This document shows, piece by piece, positions 34,501 to 46,276 of a stretch of DNA of 64,000 nt (the first letter of the stretch is position 1; each line of letters starts with the position of its first letter). Source of the stretch: Trichaptum fuscoviolaceum (Eukaryota > Basidiomycota > Agaricomycetes > Hymenochaetales > Trichaptaceae); contig CAJSYZ010000008.1 in the NCBI GenBank assembly GCA_910574455.1, positions 3,474,707-3,538,706 on the forward strand. The letters are read 5' to 3'. The notes under the pieces are model-generated. The model did no database searches. It was not told the DNA's origin and saw nothing but the letters and a program-made list of their open reading frames with translations. The position numbers and the translations under genes were made by a program.

Positions 34501-37275
34501 GGGGTGATTCTTTTCGCAGTCACAACTACACACCGATCTTCTGGTCGTCCTTCGTTTCTGCGCTGAAACGCGCCTGTCCCGAGCTAAGGAGCAACGCGTC
34601 GGCAGAACGAACACGGGAGTCAGACCTGGTGCTCCGACAGGCTGAAGAAGATGATAGTGTGAGTGTACATGTACCGTAGCGTGCAATGCAGTGATCTGAC
34701 TTACGTGTAGGAGGTTGTGACATTGTCAGCAGCAGCCGAAGGCGGGTTTTATGCCTCTGGGCAGGTCGAGGACTACGCACTACGCCCACGGGAGATGGAG
34801 GACTTTTGTGTACTTGATTATTTGCTCGACTCATACGAGGCCGCAGCAAATCGCAGACCTGCGCGACAGTCGTCAGGTACTGCGCGTGGTCGTGGTAGGC
34901 CGCCAAATGATGCCTTCCGGTACTTAGAAGGCCACCCCAAATACGAGAAAATGTGCCGGCGTCTTCGTACTGTTGGTCACAACACTCTGCCTACTATTCA
35001 AGGAAAGCATTTCTTACCCAGGTGCGAAGACGATGCCCTGTACTGCGCGTCAATGCTCATGCTCCTGAAGCCATGGAGAAACCCTAACGAGCTTAAAGCG
35101 GAGTTTGCGACTTGGAAAGAGACATTTCAATTGTTCACTTCTAACGCTGACAAACGGGTTCTGGATATAATTCAGAACATAGAGTACTATTATCAAACTA
35201 GTGATGCGGCTACGAGGGAGCGGGAAGCACAGAGATGGGATGGAGCCGAGGCCCACGGAGGAGCGGACGATGAATCAGAAGTGGAGGACGTGGACGCTCC
35301 TGGTTTGAGTAGCGGTGACTTCGACAGCGACGCCGAGGACGAAATTGTGAGAGGGTGGGAGGAGAACAATGCAGAGTTTGTGCACGGTATCACTGCCATT
35401 CGCGCCGGGAACCTCGCAGGTGTTTTCCAAGATGACAATTGTGAGACGATGAGCACAGTGGAAGCGAGAGTCGGCAGCGGCGATGACTACCGAAATGTGC
35501 TTGAATGGCAGACACGTCTGAACGAGACGACAGCGGGGAGTGAGGGTGAAAGCGGCTTTGGTGTGAACTCCATGGACGAAGGCGCTATTGAGCACGTTCA
35601 GCATCTCGTTGCGGAGGCCCTGGGTTCGGTAAACTACCTGGGAGCAGGGGGGGAAGAGGTTTCGGAAGACGTCATGTCTTCCGTGGACCCTTCGGATTTG
35701 TTCGAGGAGCAACGAAGAGCGTACGACATAGTACATGCCCAAGTGCATCGGTGCTTGAGGGGAACAGATCCCGAACCGTTGCTCATGATTGTCAGCGGTG
35801 AGGGCGGAGTCGGCAAGTCAAAAGTCATACAGACTATTACGGCACTGTTCGAGAGTTTGAACGTGAAGCACTGGCTCAGGAAAGCGGCATATACTGGCGT
35901 GGCGGCTTCGCTGATCGAAGGGCAGACCCTGCACACCTTGACATCCCTGCCGAGAAGCAAACGCGCGCAGGATCAGTCGCCGGAAACGATCGCGAGACTT
36001 TCGCGGACAATTGGCGGGGCAAAATTCTTGATTATTGACGAGATATCGATGGTGCCTTCACCCATGTTGGCGGAGATGGACGCTATAATAACGCGAGCGA
36101 GGGCTGGTCAGGTCGAAAACCACAGTGGCCGTGCCTTCGGGGGAATGAATGTCATCCTGTTCGGTGACTTTCATCAGTTTCCGCCCGTTGGAGCAGGCGT
36201 TTCCGTTGCTTTGTTCGCAGACTTCGAAGGAAGGGAGCGAGATGAGCGGTGCGTGGATGGAAGACGTCTTTATGAGCAGTTCCAGACGGTGGTGAAGCTG
36301 AGGAAGCAGGTCCGTGTGACAGATCCACGTTGGCAGGACCTCCTTCAGCATGCCCGACATGGCAACTGCAACGCGGGACATCTCAGGTTGTTGAGGTCAC
36401 TGATCATCTCAAAGCCTGAATGTCCGGTAACCGATTTCGCAAGCGAGCCATGGAGGTCGGCCGTTCTCATTACACCGAGGCATGCGGTACGTAGGCCTTG
36501 GAACGCTCAGGCGCTCAGGGCGCACTGCGCGCGAACGGGAGCGACGTTGTACGTATGTCGAGCTCAAGACCGTTTTCAACATCGTCGCCTTGACAAGCAA
36601 GAGAGACTTGCGGTGCGTAAGAAGAAGGAAGGAAAATCAACGCAGGATGTTCTGGAACTTGCCATTGGAATGAAGTGTATGGTGACGTTCAACGTGAGTA
36701 CGAATGCGGACATAACGAACGGCGCTCGGGGTGTCGTGCATGATATCGTACTGCGGAGCGAAGAGGATGTGGAGAGACGCGGTCGGGGAATAGTGAAACT
36801 AAAGCGGTTGCCTGCATACGTTTTAGTTAAACTGGATAGGACGAGGGCGATTGCCTTACCTGGGTTTCCAACAGGAGTGATTCCTGTCGTGCCTATGGAG
36901 AAAACTTTCAGTATCGTCTCTGCGACGCGTCGGCGTGCAATCACTGTGAAACGACTGCAATTTCCTCTCACTGCGGCGTATGCATTCACAGATTACCGTG
37001 CGCAGGGCCAGACGATCCCGAACGTGCTTATCGATATCCGGAAGCCTCCTAGCTTCCCCCTTACAGCTTTCAATGTGTATGTTGCTCTGTCACGAAGCGC
37101 TGGTACGAATAACATTCGTCTCATTGGTGATTTCGAGGACGTCTTGTTCACACAGCATCCGAATGAGATGCTTAGAAGAGAGGATCGACGGCTTGAAGAG
37201 TTGGACAGGGTGACAAAAAGCCGCTGGGAAGGTGAGGAGGCCAGGGCTGAAAGACATGTGGAAGGAATTTTGTGA
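31596..37275 (+). CDS. Helitron Rep/helicase transposase (RepHel), spliced
   Basis: Exons 31596-34658 and 34711-37275; 1875 aa. The 52-nt intron (GTGAGT...GTGTAG) joins two long frames in phase. The N-terminal part (to about residue 400) is the conserved region that precedes Rep in fungal Helitrons. The Rep (HUH) domain has the metal-binding HLH at about 731-733 (GTLHLHMIVW) and the paired catalytic Tyr at about 900 and 904 (WYMSKYTTKR). The C-terminal half is a Pif1-like SF1 helicase: Walker A GEGGVGKS (about 1384), Walker B LIIDEISMV, FGDFHQFPPVG, and motif VI VALSRS. It should nick and rejoin DNA for rolling-circle transposition. A further in-frame intron of 51 nt (32788-32838, GTAAGT...GGAG) is possible but its acceptor is poor. 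No disabling change is visible. Element ends (5' TC, 3' hairpin and CTRR) were not located. Confidence 0.92.
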
Positions 37276-37934
37276 CTCTCTTCTTAATTGTACGCGGTCT
37301 TTCTCTAGTTTGCTATATTAAAAGATTTTTTACATGGGATAACGACGAAATTCAAAGTCGCAGAAGAAGAAAATGTAATCACACATGTACCATTTCACTG
37401 GTGGTGGTAGGTCACCAAGGCGGAAAAGTATCCGAGAGTCAGTGAGGAAGAAGAAGTGTGGCACGAATGGGGTGGGAACAGTTCTCTTCCCACGCCATTA
37501 GAGCCATAGGACAAGGGGGGAAACAACCCAGATACTGTCTCTTCCTGTACACACTTGGAAGGAGGGAGGGCTTCAAAGGCTGCGAGGTTACAGACTTGTT
37601 CAGGAGAGTTGGATTAAAAATCAAAGAAGGCGAAATATTTTTTTCAGTACAGAGACAACGAGAGGCGTCAAATCGATCTATTTTTTTTAGACATGTGTGA
37701 TAAGGAGGAAAGGGTGCAAGTCAGGAGAAACGGGTCCATTTAGGAGAGAAAGGATGAAGTGGAGATGGAATTTATGATGGACTGGCAGGAAGGGAAAGGT
37801 GGGACGGTCTGCGATAGTCATGGACCGTCTTGTACAGATGGCAATGGAATTCTTGGGGCAGTAGACAAAGGAGTGCTACGTTCTCCTTTAAGGTCACACA
37901 GAGCACGTACGGTAACCTGAACGAGGCTTACAGC
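37276..37934. other. Region downstream of the Helitron transposase
   Basis: No gene seen. CTAGT occurs at 37305-37309 but without an upstream hairpin, so I do not call it the Helitron 3' end. The right part is the 3' region of the minus-strand gene ending at 37935. Confidence 0.4.
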
Positions 37935-38686
37935 TCATGCCGGCATAACGAAGCGCGTATTGCAAGGGATGTGAATGTGGTCATCCTACACAAAGAGGGT
38001 GAGTGGTCGTCGAGTATCTGGGCATACTGGAGACTTACCAGGTTTGCGCAACGAATGATGGCGAGTCCACGGCCTTGACACTCGACAAGGAGACGGGGTC
38101 GGCCAGTCGCGTCGTTCCAAGTGAAAGTGTTCGGAGTGGAAGAAGCCGTAAGGTTGAGGACGTTTCGTGCGCCTGGGCCGGGCAGCATGTCGATGTATGG
38201 TCTCGCGACGTTGAATCCCGTGTCCTGGTCTGTAGGGTCGGTGATCCTGAGCAGCTGGGGTAGCAATGTCCTGCCCTGATGAGCATACTCGGTGGTCGTC
38301 TGAAGTGTATAGGGAGGAGGATTCTGGAGAGGCTGGGATGCGAGGGAAGGGGTTTGTCTGGCCTCCGCGATGGGTTCTAGAGGCGGGGGTTCGTCATCGT
38401 CCGATTCGTATTCCTCGTCGTCTGGTGGAGAAGGTTCGGATGTAAGCTGATACGTTCGGCCTTGGAATTCAAAGAGCGCAAGGCATCTTTCATCTTGTCG
38501 GTGAAGATGGTTCTCAACCTTGGAATGTGTTAGTCGGTGAAGCGAAGGAGTGTTAAGGAACGTACGGTGATGATCACTCTCTGCCTTGGGTTGGTTGCTG
38601 ATTCGACAGAAATCTTTTCTCCAGATCAGCATTTGTATACCTCAGGACATGAAGGTACGTACATTGAGAATATGGACGCCTGCCAT
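37935..38686 (-). CDS. Small hypothetical protein (196 aa) beside the Helitron
   Basis: Exons 38686-38659, 38597-38566, 38518-38039, 37985-37935; 591 nt, 196 aa. The first two exons are tiny (28 and 32 nt), but the frame closes and gives MAGVHILNVPTNPRQRVIIT. Residues about 10-50 look like beta strands (ALFEFQGRTYQLTSEP). An acidic/Pro-rich stretch (DDEEYESDDDEPPPLEP) follows, then a C-terminal half ending IPCNTRFVMPA. I do not recognise the family. It lies tail-to-tail with the Helitron transposase and could be an element cargo gene or a host gene. Confidence 0.55.
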
Positions 38687-39353
38687 CGTCTCAAAGAAGG
38701 GCAAGGATGTGCACGTACAGGGGAGAGCAGTACACGCTGGAGGGCGTGTGTGATAAGTGTTTGGAACCAGAATGCAGCAGGCAGATACGTCTGTCTATAT
38801 TTATTGGAGAGATACTCGTCTTGGCGGTTAGGAGAGCAGAAGATCTGTACGAGATCGAGTCTTTTGTGGTGGTGAGACTGAGAATGTGCTGTTGAGATCC
38901 CATGGACAGTACGAGATCTTGAACAGCCGTACGAAGCTCTTCACTTGTGCCTGTGTAGCACCCCCGATCTGACTCTTGTCACCTCTAATGCGTTAGTGTG
39001 ATGGGACAGAGCGTGGCAGATCAGCACACGCGTAATAGGAAAGCTTTCAAGTGCGTTCTATATCGCTTTGTCCTCGGAAGGGAAGGGACTGAGACTCAAT
39101 TGTCTATGATGACGTTAATTTTCATCTCAAGTGAGCGGTCGCGGCGTCAGTGCAGATATTGATACGAGTCGTTGGTGAAGATGCCGATGAAATGTGTCCG
39201 GGGAGCTGGACAAGATGATGGCTGTAGATGCGCGTCGACCTTGCGCGAAAAAGTTTTGCGGTGTGGTATATTGAGTTTTGTTGGTCATGACAGGACGGAA
39301 TGAGTTCTACTTTTTTCTTAAACTTTCCATTGGTTTGGTCTCTCGTGTTGGAG
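38687..39353. other. Intergenic, left flank of retroelement E1
   Basis: No assignable gene. It contains the upstream region of the 196-aa gene and ends at the target duplication of E1. Confidence 0.45.
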
Positions 39354-39358
39354 GTTCG

Positions 39359-39933
39359 TGTTACGACCTAGAGTGGTTCCTTCGCTTTCGAGACCCTGAA
39401 TCGGACACGGACGACGATCGGACGCAATGAGCGGTGGTTCTCACTCTGAGAAGCACTTTACAAGTCAATTAAGCTATTCTACACATCAGAGCTAAAGATA
39501 AACACATCACCTGAGAAGCACTTTACAAGAGGCCAAAAGTGGAGTGCTTCGCAGGGGGATCCGCGGTTTTGATGAACAAAGGTAAAAACTATACAGTACC
39601 AAGCCACTGGACCCTGATCCGACTAGGTCCGACCTATACCGCTGACGTAAGTCGGATTCGGGGTCCCGGTCTAGTCGGGGTCCCGCATCGGTAGAGCGGA
39701 GGTTCGAGTCGGAGTGGCGGAAGAAAGAAAGAAAAGAGAATTGCTTGCAGGGCGCTTGTCCTAGCGGCCTGCAAACATACAGGCAAGTAATCTACGCAAA
39801 AAGGAAGAGAATCGGAGTCAAAGAAAGTCCGGTTTCGGACCGGACATGTCGGGGATCCGACTCGGAGTATGATCGTAAAAGAAAATAAAGGAAAAATAAA
39901 AGAAATAAAATAACCTGAGGCGGATTCCTGACA
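39359..39933 (-). repeat. E1 3' LTR (left copy)
   Basis: 575 bp, TG...CA. It differs from the right copy by lacking one G near 39657. It contains two direct copies of GAGAAGCACTTTACAAG (starting about 39454 and 39513), the 11-nt self-primer AGGCCAAAAGT at 39530-39540 (plus strand), and many TCGGA/TCCGA pentamers. On the element strand CTGTATAG (about 50 nt before the self-primer) is a candidate TATA element. Confidence 0.95.
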
Positions 39934-39946
39934 TTATCCCCCTCCA
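39934..39946 (-). promoter_or_regulatory. E1 polypurine tract
   Basis: On the element strand GGAGGGGGATAA directly precedes the 3' LTR, the position where plus-strand synthesis is primed in LTR retroelements. Confidence 0.85.
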
Positions 39947-39975
39947 AGGGCGCTCCTAAAGAGCGCGCGCGTTCG

Positions 39976-42900
39976 TTAGCGAATGGCGTCGGGGTACCGA
40001 CGATAGAACTTTCGGATAACGGCGGGGGCATGCTCCATGTCCGCGGCATCGATCCATTGGTCTTCCTCGGGTCCATAGCCTTTCCAGCGAACCAAATACT
40101 GCAGAGTCCGACCTCGACCGCTTCGGCGCGAATTAAGGACTTCGGATACTTCGTATTCGACGTCGCCGTCAAACGTTTACGGGCTCTGGCGGTGTCTGGA
40201 CGCGACCAGGAATAGTGTCCGGTGTATACTTCGTGAGAAGCGACACATGGAACACTGGGTGAATCCGCATAGTCGGGGGCAGCTGAAGCTCGTAATTCAA
40301 GAGTCCGATCTTCCGCAAAACCGTGTAGGGTCCGAGTCTCCGCGGATTCAGCTTGCGCGTGCCCGGTATTGCGATATTCCGTGCGTCGAGCCATACCTTG
40401 TCTCCTGGTCGGATGTCCGGCGTGTCTGCATGTCCCTGGTCGTAGTACCGCTTCATCCGCTCCGCTGCGACTTTGAGGGCCGCGCGAGCGTCCTCCTGAG
40501 CCTTCTGAAGCAGGTCGAGTCGGTCGTCCGCAGCTGGAACCGTCGAAAGTCCGGCACTCGGTACAATAGTGAACTCGGGGTCGTATCCATACAGCAGTGC
40601 AAAGGGAGACACCTTGGTAGCGGAGTGCGCTCGCGTGTTGTGCGCAAACTCCGCCATGGGCAGTAACTCCGACCAATTTTCCTGTCGGACGTCAGTGAAC
40701 GCGCGGAGATACTGTTCCAACTCCTGGTTCACCCGCTCGGTCTGACCGTCCGTTTGCGGGTGGAAGGATGTCGACGTTGCGCCCTCAATACCGAGTCGGT
40801 GGAGTACCGCCTTCATAAACCGGGACACGAACTGTGTACCCCGGTCCGAAATGACTTTGCGCGGCGTGCCATGGTGTTTCCAGACTTCGGACACAAACAA
40901 GTCGGCCGTCCGCGCGGAGTCAATGTCTGAGGTCGTCGGTATGAAGTGTGCCTGCTTGGTGAGTCGGTCTACAACCACAAAGATGGCGTCGTATTCGCCA
41001 GACTGCGGCAGCTGTGTGATGAAGTCGCATGAAATGACCTGCCACGGTCCGTCTGGTACTTCGTTGGGCTGAAGCGGACCCACCGGACGTTGCGGGATGT
41101 TCTTCGTCCGCATACAAGTGTCACAGCCCGACACGTACCGCTCCACAAAGGTAGACATCCCAGGCCACCAGTAGTTCCGACTCACCAGCTCGTAGGTCTT
41201 CCAACGACCCGGATGTCCGACCGGAAGCGAATCGTGGTGTAACTTGACGATATCGCGGCGGATCTCCTCGTCCTTCGGCACATAGACCTTACCCCGGTAC
41301 AGCAGCAGCCCATCCTCCGTGTTCCACTCCTCCAAATCGTTCGCCAGCGCGCGCGGAGCCCCTTCCTTCACCTTCTCAATCGCCTCGACCAATTCCTCAT
41401 CAAACCTCTCGGACTCCCGAATCCTTCGCAACAACTCCGTATCCCCCTCTGCCCGGACCATCCCTCGTCGCATCGCCAACGTATAGAAGCGGTTCGTGTC
41501 CAGCAGGACCTTGTTCGTATTGTCCGGTCCGTCAGGACGAAGATCTTCGCGCCTGGACAAGGCATCCGGCTTTCCGCCAAGTCGGCCGGGGCGGTGACGG
41601 ATCAGAAAGTCAAAACGGCTAAGGAACAAGCTCCAGCGGGCCTGGCGTCTCGTAAGGTTTCGGGCTTCCGCAAAGAAGAGCAGGTTGCGGTGGTCCGACA
41701 CAATATCAATTTTGTGCGGACTTCCTTCGAGATAGTGCCGCCACTCGTCCAAGGCTCGGACAATGGCTAGAAGCTCCTTGTCGTGGATCTCATAGTTCCT
41801 CTCCGCATCGCCCAGGGACTTCGAATAGTAGGCCACTGGGTGAATGTCACCGTCTGGTCCGATCTGCGAAAGTACCGCTCCGGTCGCGAAGTCCGAAGCA
41901 TCGCATTCGAGGATGAAGGGTTTCTCAAGGTCGGGCATCGCAAGGACCGGTGCCTCAGCAAACTTCTTCTTCAGACCATCGAAGGACTCTTGCTGGCGGG
42001 TAGTCCAGCGCCACTGGACATCCTTCCGCAACAATTCGGTCATGGGAACCGCCAGCTTCGAGAAGTCCTTGATAAAACGTCGGTAGAAGTTTGCGAACCC
42101 CAAGAAAGCCTGAATGTCCTTCACCTTCGCCGGAGTCGGCCAGTCGGCCACCGCTTCGACCTTCTTCGGATCCATCGAGATAATCCCAGAGCCAATGATC
42201 ATACCCAAGTACTCGATGGAGTCCTTGTGGAACTCGCACTTTTCGGGCTTACAGAACAGGTCATACTTTTCCAAACGTCGGAGTACCTCCTTAACGTGTT
42301 CCTCATGCTCCGACTCGTTCTCCGAAAATATGCAGATGTCATCGAGGTAGATAATGACAATAACATCCAGCATGTCCTTGAAGAGCTCGTTCATCATCCG
42401 CTGAAACGTAGCGGGTGCGTTCGTAAGTCCGAAAGTCATAACGGTCGGTTCAAAGTGTCCTTCCTGAGTCCGAAAAGCGGCCTTCCACTCGTCGCCTTCC
42501 TTGATGCGGATATTGTTGTATCCGGCCCGCAAGTCGAGCTTGGTGAACATGCGGGCCTTCTTCAAGGAATCGATGAGTTCTGTGGTCAGGGGAAGCGGGT
42601 ACCGATTTTTGACGGTGATCTCGTTGAGTTTTCGGTAGTCGACAACCATCCGAAGCGATCCATCCTTCTTTTTGATGAAGAAGACCGGAGCAGCGGCGGG
42701 GGACTTCGACGGACGGATGTAGCCCTTACGGAGGTTCTCCTCAATGAACTCCTTCAAGGCTGCACGTTCCGCCGGTGCCATCGGATAGATCTTGCTGTAC
42801 GAAGGGGTCGATCCGGGCTCCAGGTCGATCGCATGGTCAAACGGCTTCCTTTCGGGCAACCGTTCGGCCTCTGACTTAGAAAACACCTTTGCAAACTCGC

Positions 42901-43786
42901 GGTACTGCGGGGGGACCATCTCCTCGAAGGACTTGTCGCCCTCCTTCACTGCCGACTTCTCCGCAATCGCCTGCGACCAGGTATACGAGGCTGCAACTTT
43001 ATGCACAAAGTCCGGATCGTCCGCCACATAGAACTGCTCCGCGTCATGGTAGATGTCCATGTACTTTTCGGAGTACCGAAATCCGGGGGGAATCTTCGCA
43101 AGGTCGTCAGACTCACTGTCCGACTCATCTGAATCATCACCGACTTCCGCGACGCAGACTCTCGCATGGGGCTGCGGTCGCGGTCGCATCTGTCGACTGT
43201 TCTTGCACCGCGCGGTCCGCAACTTGCGAACGGCGCGGGGTAGCGGTTGTCCGGCTTCTACGACTCTTGCCGCTTCGACAGGGCGGCATTCGTTCGGACA
43301 TCGCGTAAAGCTGATGGTCTCGTCGTTCCAATCAATCTCCGGGTTATGGTGGTGTAGCCAATCTATCCCAATGATCAACGGATAGTCTCCGATGTTTGCC
43401 ACTGTGGCATCGACTTCTTCTTTGTGTCCACCGATCTCCAGAGTAAGTCGGACTTGGTCTGTAATCGGACCACTCTGGTTCAGCGAATCGTCGGCGTTGT
43501 ACACCTTGATTGGCCGGTCGAGAGGACGAGTACGTAGTCCGAACTTCCGCACCAACTTCTGGTTGATAATCACCGAAAATGCACCGCAGTCTAGCAGCGC
43601 TCTCATGCTCAAAATCTTTCGGCCGTCACTTATTCTCACTGGGACATGGATGAATCGACGCAAACTCTTGTGTATTAGCGAAGTACGATTGTACACAGAG
43701 GGATCGGACACATCATCATCTAACAGCGAAAATCGGTTCGGGGTCTTTGGCGGAACGACCGCGCGCCTAGACCCACTCAAAAACCC
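39976..43786 (-). CDS. E1 pol: protease, reverse transcriptase, RNase H, integrase, chromodomain (one frameshift)
   Basis: An uninterrupted frame runs 43780-40169 in the -1 frame relative to gag. Protease active site LLDCGAFSVIIN (DCG instead of the usual DSG/DTG), RT motif IIYLDDICIFS, RNase H ECDASDFATGAVLSQ and DKELLAIVRALDEW. Integrase has the HH...CC zinc region (ending CDTCMRTK) and the D,D,E core (CDFITQLP, SDRGTQF, QTERVNQELE). The integrase C-terminus runs GDKVWLDARNI to HVSLLTKY. After a one-base shift near 40172-40180 the next frame encodes a chromodomain (VEYEVSEVLNSRR...LQYLVRWKGYG) ending at the TAA at 39976. With the shift uncorrected, the protein stops at 40169 without its chromodomain. 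Confidence 0.95.
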
Positions 43787-45058
43787 TGACTCTTGAGAGC
43801 AGCAGCGACCGCTTTGGCGATCTCGTCAACAGTCGGAGTGCGAGCGGCGTTCACGGTCGGAGTCTCGTCGCGGACTTCCTCGAGGGTCGCAGTCGGTGTC
43901 TTGGAAGCGGCGGCGGGCGCAGAGGCGGCGGGCGGAGCGGTGGACGACGAGGCGGCGGTCTGTGAAGCCACCTTCGATCGGACATTTGATCTCTTGCTCC
44001 GCTGCGGACAGTCTCGAGCCAGATGTCCATGCTCACCGCACTGGAAGCAAAGTCCGCGGCGCATCATCTCTTCAGTGCTCAAGCGATCGATGTCCATCGC
44101 GTCGGGGTCCCGAGTCGGTCCGCGCGAAGCGGAGTGGTGTGTCTGCGAGCGGGAGCCCCAGTTCGGACTCCAGTTGTTCTGCTTGAAGCCAGTCCGACGC
44201 GCACGCAAGTCCTCATCGTATTCGCAAAGCAGTCGGACCCACTGGTCGAAGCTCTTGGTCTCCCGGATCTCCTTGCTCGCCAGATCGTAGCGGAACTGAC
44301 TGCTGAGTCCGGTCTCGAACACCAACATCTTCCCTTCCATCCCCCAGTCCACCTCCGACTCCACCAGCAACGCACGAAACTTCGCCGCATACTCCGACAC
44401 CGTGTCCTTGCCCTGGCGCAGTTTCATAAGCTCCTGTCCGGCGTGGCGCTTGATGTTCGGACGTCCGAACGCGGACTGGAGGGACGCCAGGAAGAGTTCC
44501 AAATCGGTCATGAGAGCGGGGACTTCGGTGCCCTCGAGGGCGGCGGTTGTGTGCGGACGAGCCCATTGTTCAGCGGGCCCGCGGAGTAGCGAAGCAGCCC
44601 ATAAACAGGCCATCGTTGGACTGCCTACAAACTCCTGGGGGCGCATCCGGACATAAAGTCGGACCTTCTGCGACCACTCCTCAAAGCTGATACTCTCCGT
44701 CTCCTTATCTTTCGGAGTACGCCCATAGAACGCGGGCGGGGCACCGACCTTCGGACCCTTGGGAGTGCGGGTCGCGCCTTCCTGCGCATTTCGGACAAAC
44801 AGGTTCATGAAGTCGTGGAGGCGCTGGTTTTCGGCGGTCACCTCCTGCAGGTGTGACTGGAGAGGTCGGGTGGCATCATTGATAGCCTGGAGGACGTCTG
44901 GGGGGAGGTCTCCGCCCTGCTGGGGCGGTGGTGCGGGTCTGGGCGGGAGCAGCACCCGGAGTCGGAGTCGGAGCAACGCCTGGCGCGGGCGCTGCTTGCG
45001 CGGGGTTGATCGGGTCGGTCATATCTTCGTCGGAGTCTTCTTGTCCGAATCTTCCCAT
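43777..45058 (-). CDS. E1 gag (capsid and CCHC zinc knuckle), 5' end frameshifted
   Basis: The main frame (about 44976 to 43777) encodes the capsid-like region and a zinc knuckle CFQCGEHGHLARDC (CX2CX4HX4C), ending LKSQGF. That frame has no ATG near its start. The plausible start ATG at 45058 (or 45022) lies in another frame, encoding a Pro/Ala-rich N-terminus like that of E2 gag and running to a stop at 44876. A one-base indel between about 44926 and 44955 would join them. Gag packages the element RNA into virus-like particles. Confidence 0.88.
43780..43786 (-). promoter_or_regulatory. E1 candidate -1 ribosomal frameshift site
   Basis: Heptamer G GGT TTT in the gag frame, immediately followed by the gag stop TGA. 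It fits the X XXY YYZ rule, and a -1 slip places ribosomes exactly in the pol frame (GGG TTT TTG AGT). Sequence and register are seen; frameshifting is inferred. Confidence 0.6.
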
Positions 45059-45109
45059 TCAGAGGGATCAAAAATCGGTCGGTGCAATCGCAGGGCGTCG
45101 AAAGAACAA

Positions 45110-45120
45110 ACTTTTGGCCT
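45110..45120 (-). other. E1 self-priming primer-binding site
   Basis: AGGCCAAAAGT on the element strand, two bases inside the 5' LTR. The element's LTR carries ACTTTTGGCCT on the same strand (complement at 45294-45304), an 11-nt perfect match. No TGG that would pair with a tRNA CCA end is present. This is the Tf1/sushi arrangement, in which the 5' end of the transcript primes reverse transcription. Confidence 0.75.
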
Positions 45121-45122
45121 AA

Positions 45123-45698
45123 TGTTACGACCTAGAGTGGTTCCTTCGCTTTCGAGACCCTGAATCGGACACGGACGACGATCGGACGCAATGAGCGGTG
45201 GTTCTCACTCTGAGAAGCACTTTACAAGTCAATTAAGCTATTCTACACATCAGAGCTAAAGATAAACACATCACCTGAGAAGCACTTTACAAGAGGCCAA
45301 AAGTGGAGTGCTTCGCAGGGGGATCCGCGGTTTTGATGAACAAAGGTAAAAACTATACAGTACCAAGCCACTGGACCCTGATCCGACTAGGTCCGACCTA
45401 TACCGCTGACGTAAGTCGGAGTTCGGGGTCCCGGTCTAGTCGGGGTCCCGCATCGGTAGAGCGGAGGTTCGAGTCGGAGTGGCGGAAGAAAGAAAGAAAA
45501 GAGAATTGCTTGCAGGGCGCTTGTCCTAGCGGCCTGCAAACATACAGGCAAGTAATCTACGCAAAAAGGAAGAGAATCGGAGTCAAAGAAAGTCCGGTTT
45601 CGGACCGGACATGTCGGGGATCCGACTCGGAGTATGATCGTAAAAGAAAATAAAGGAAAAATAAAAGAAATAAAATAACCTGAGGCGGATTCCTGACA
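45123..45698 (-). repeat. E1 5' LTR (right copy)
   Basis: 576 bp, TG...CA, identical by eye to the left copy apart from one extra G near 45418. Promoter for the element. Confidence 0.95.
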
Positions 45699-45703
45699 GT
45701 TCG

Positions 45704-46276
45704 AGCCGTTGTGCCGTAGAGGGACATCTTCATCTGAATGACTGGGTCACTCAACCAGTGTGTCTGCCATGCGGATTAGGATTTGTCCGATTTGCCATTT
45801 GAAATGTTATACGGACATGTGAATGATGGGCGTGAACCAGCGGTCGGGAACGGGTTGAGTAAGGAATGCCGTCGGTGTCGTGGACACAGGAAATGCAAGT
45901 GTTTGCAAATATGGCGGTGGTTTCCGTTGCGTGCGGCAGGGCTCAAATCTGGATAGTTCATATTAATCGACGTTCAATCTGCATAGGTCCAGGGGTTGAT
46001 GCGCCAGGGTTGACTTCATATCGGGAACCAGTTGAATTTTGGTCGTGCCGAACCACAAGGTCAACGGGTGAGAGAGGATGGGTAATGCTTTCTCCTTGCA
46101 ATTTAGTTCTGATGACTTACTTGTTGTTATTATCTTGGGACATTGATTGCAGGACTTGGAATAATCGTAAAAGGACAAGTCTCATCGAGATACAGTTACA
46201 GGAAGAAAGGAATTCGCGTGTCTATTGTGGGAACTAAGAACGAGCGGTGGCGTCGCGCAGAGCCTCGTGTCCAGAT
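45704..46276. other. Intergenic, right flank of E1
   Basis: No assignable gene. A minus-strand frame next to the insertion (SDPVIQMKMSLYGTTAR) is interrupted by E1, but I could not extend it into a convincing gene on the far side. Confidence 0.4.

Larger units (their letters stand above)
39359..45698 (-). mobile_element. Complete Ty3/gypsy chromodomain retrotransposon E1 (Tf1/sushi-like)
   Basis: 6340 bp, transcribed on the minus strand, with LTRs at both ends and a perfect 5-bp target duplication GTTCG (39354-39358 and 45699-45703). LTR termini are TG...CA. Order in the element's direction: 5' LTR (45123-45698), self-priming site (45110-45120), gag, pol in the -1 frame, polypurine tract next to the 3' LTR, 3' LTR (39359-39933). 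The LTRs differ by a single inserted base, so the insertion is very recent. Two single-base frameshifts (5' part of gag; just before the chromodomain) break the ORFs in this copy or in this assembly. Confidence 0.96.

Noticed and set aside
37305..37309. CTAGT as the Helitron 3' end
   Set aside because: No hairpin 10-12 bp upstream and no second copy for comparison.
39700..39720. GGTTCGAGTC in the E1 LTR as a Pol III B box
   Set aside because: No A box at suitable spacing and no structure; occurs only as part of the LTR.
41783..42874. 363-codon plus-strand frame inside E1
   Set aside because: Antisense shadow of pol; composition mirrors the RT and RNase H codons.
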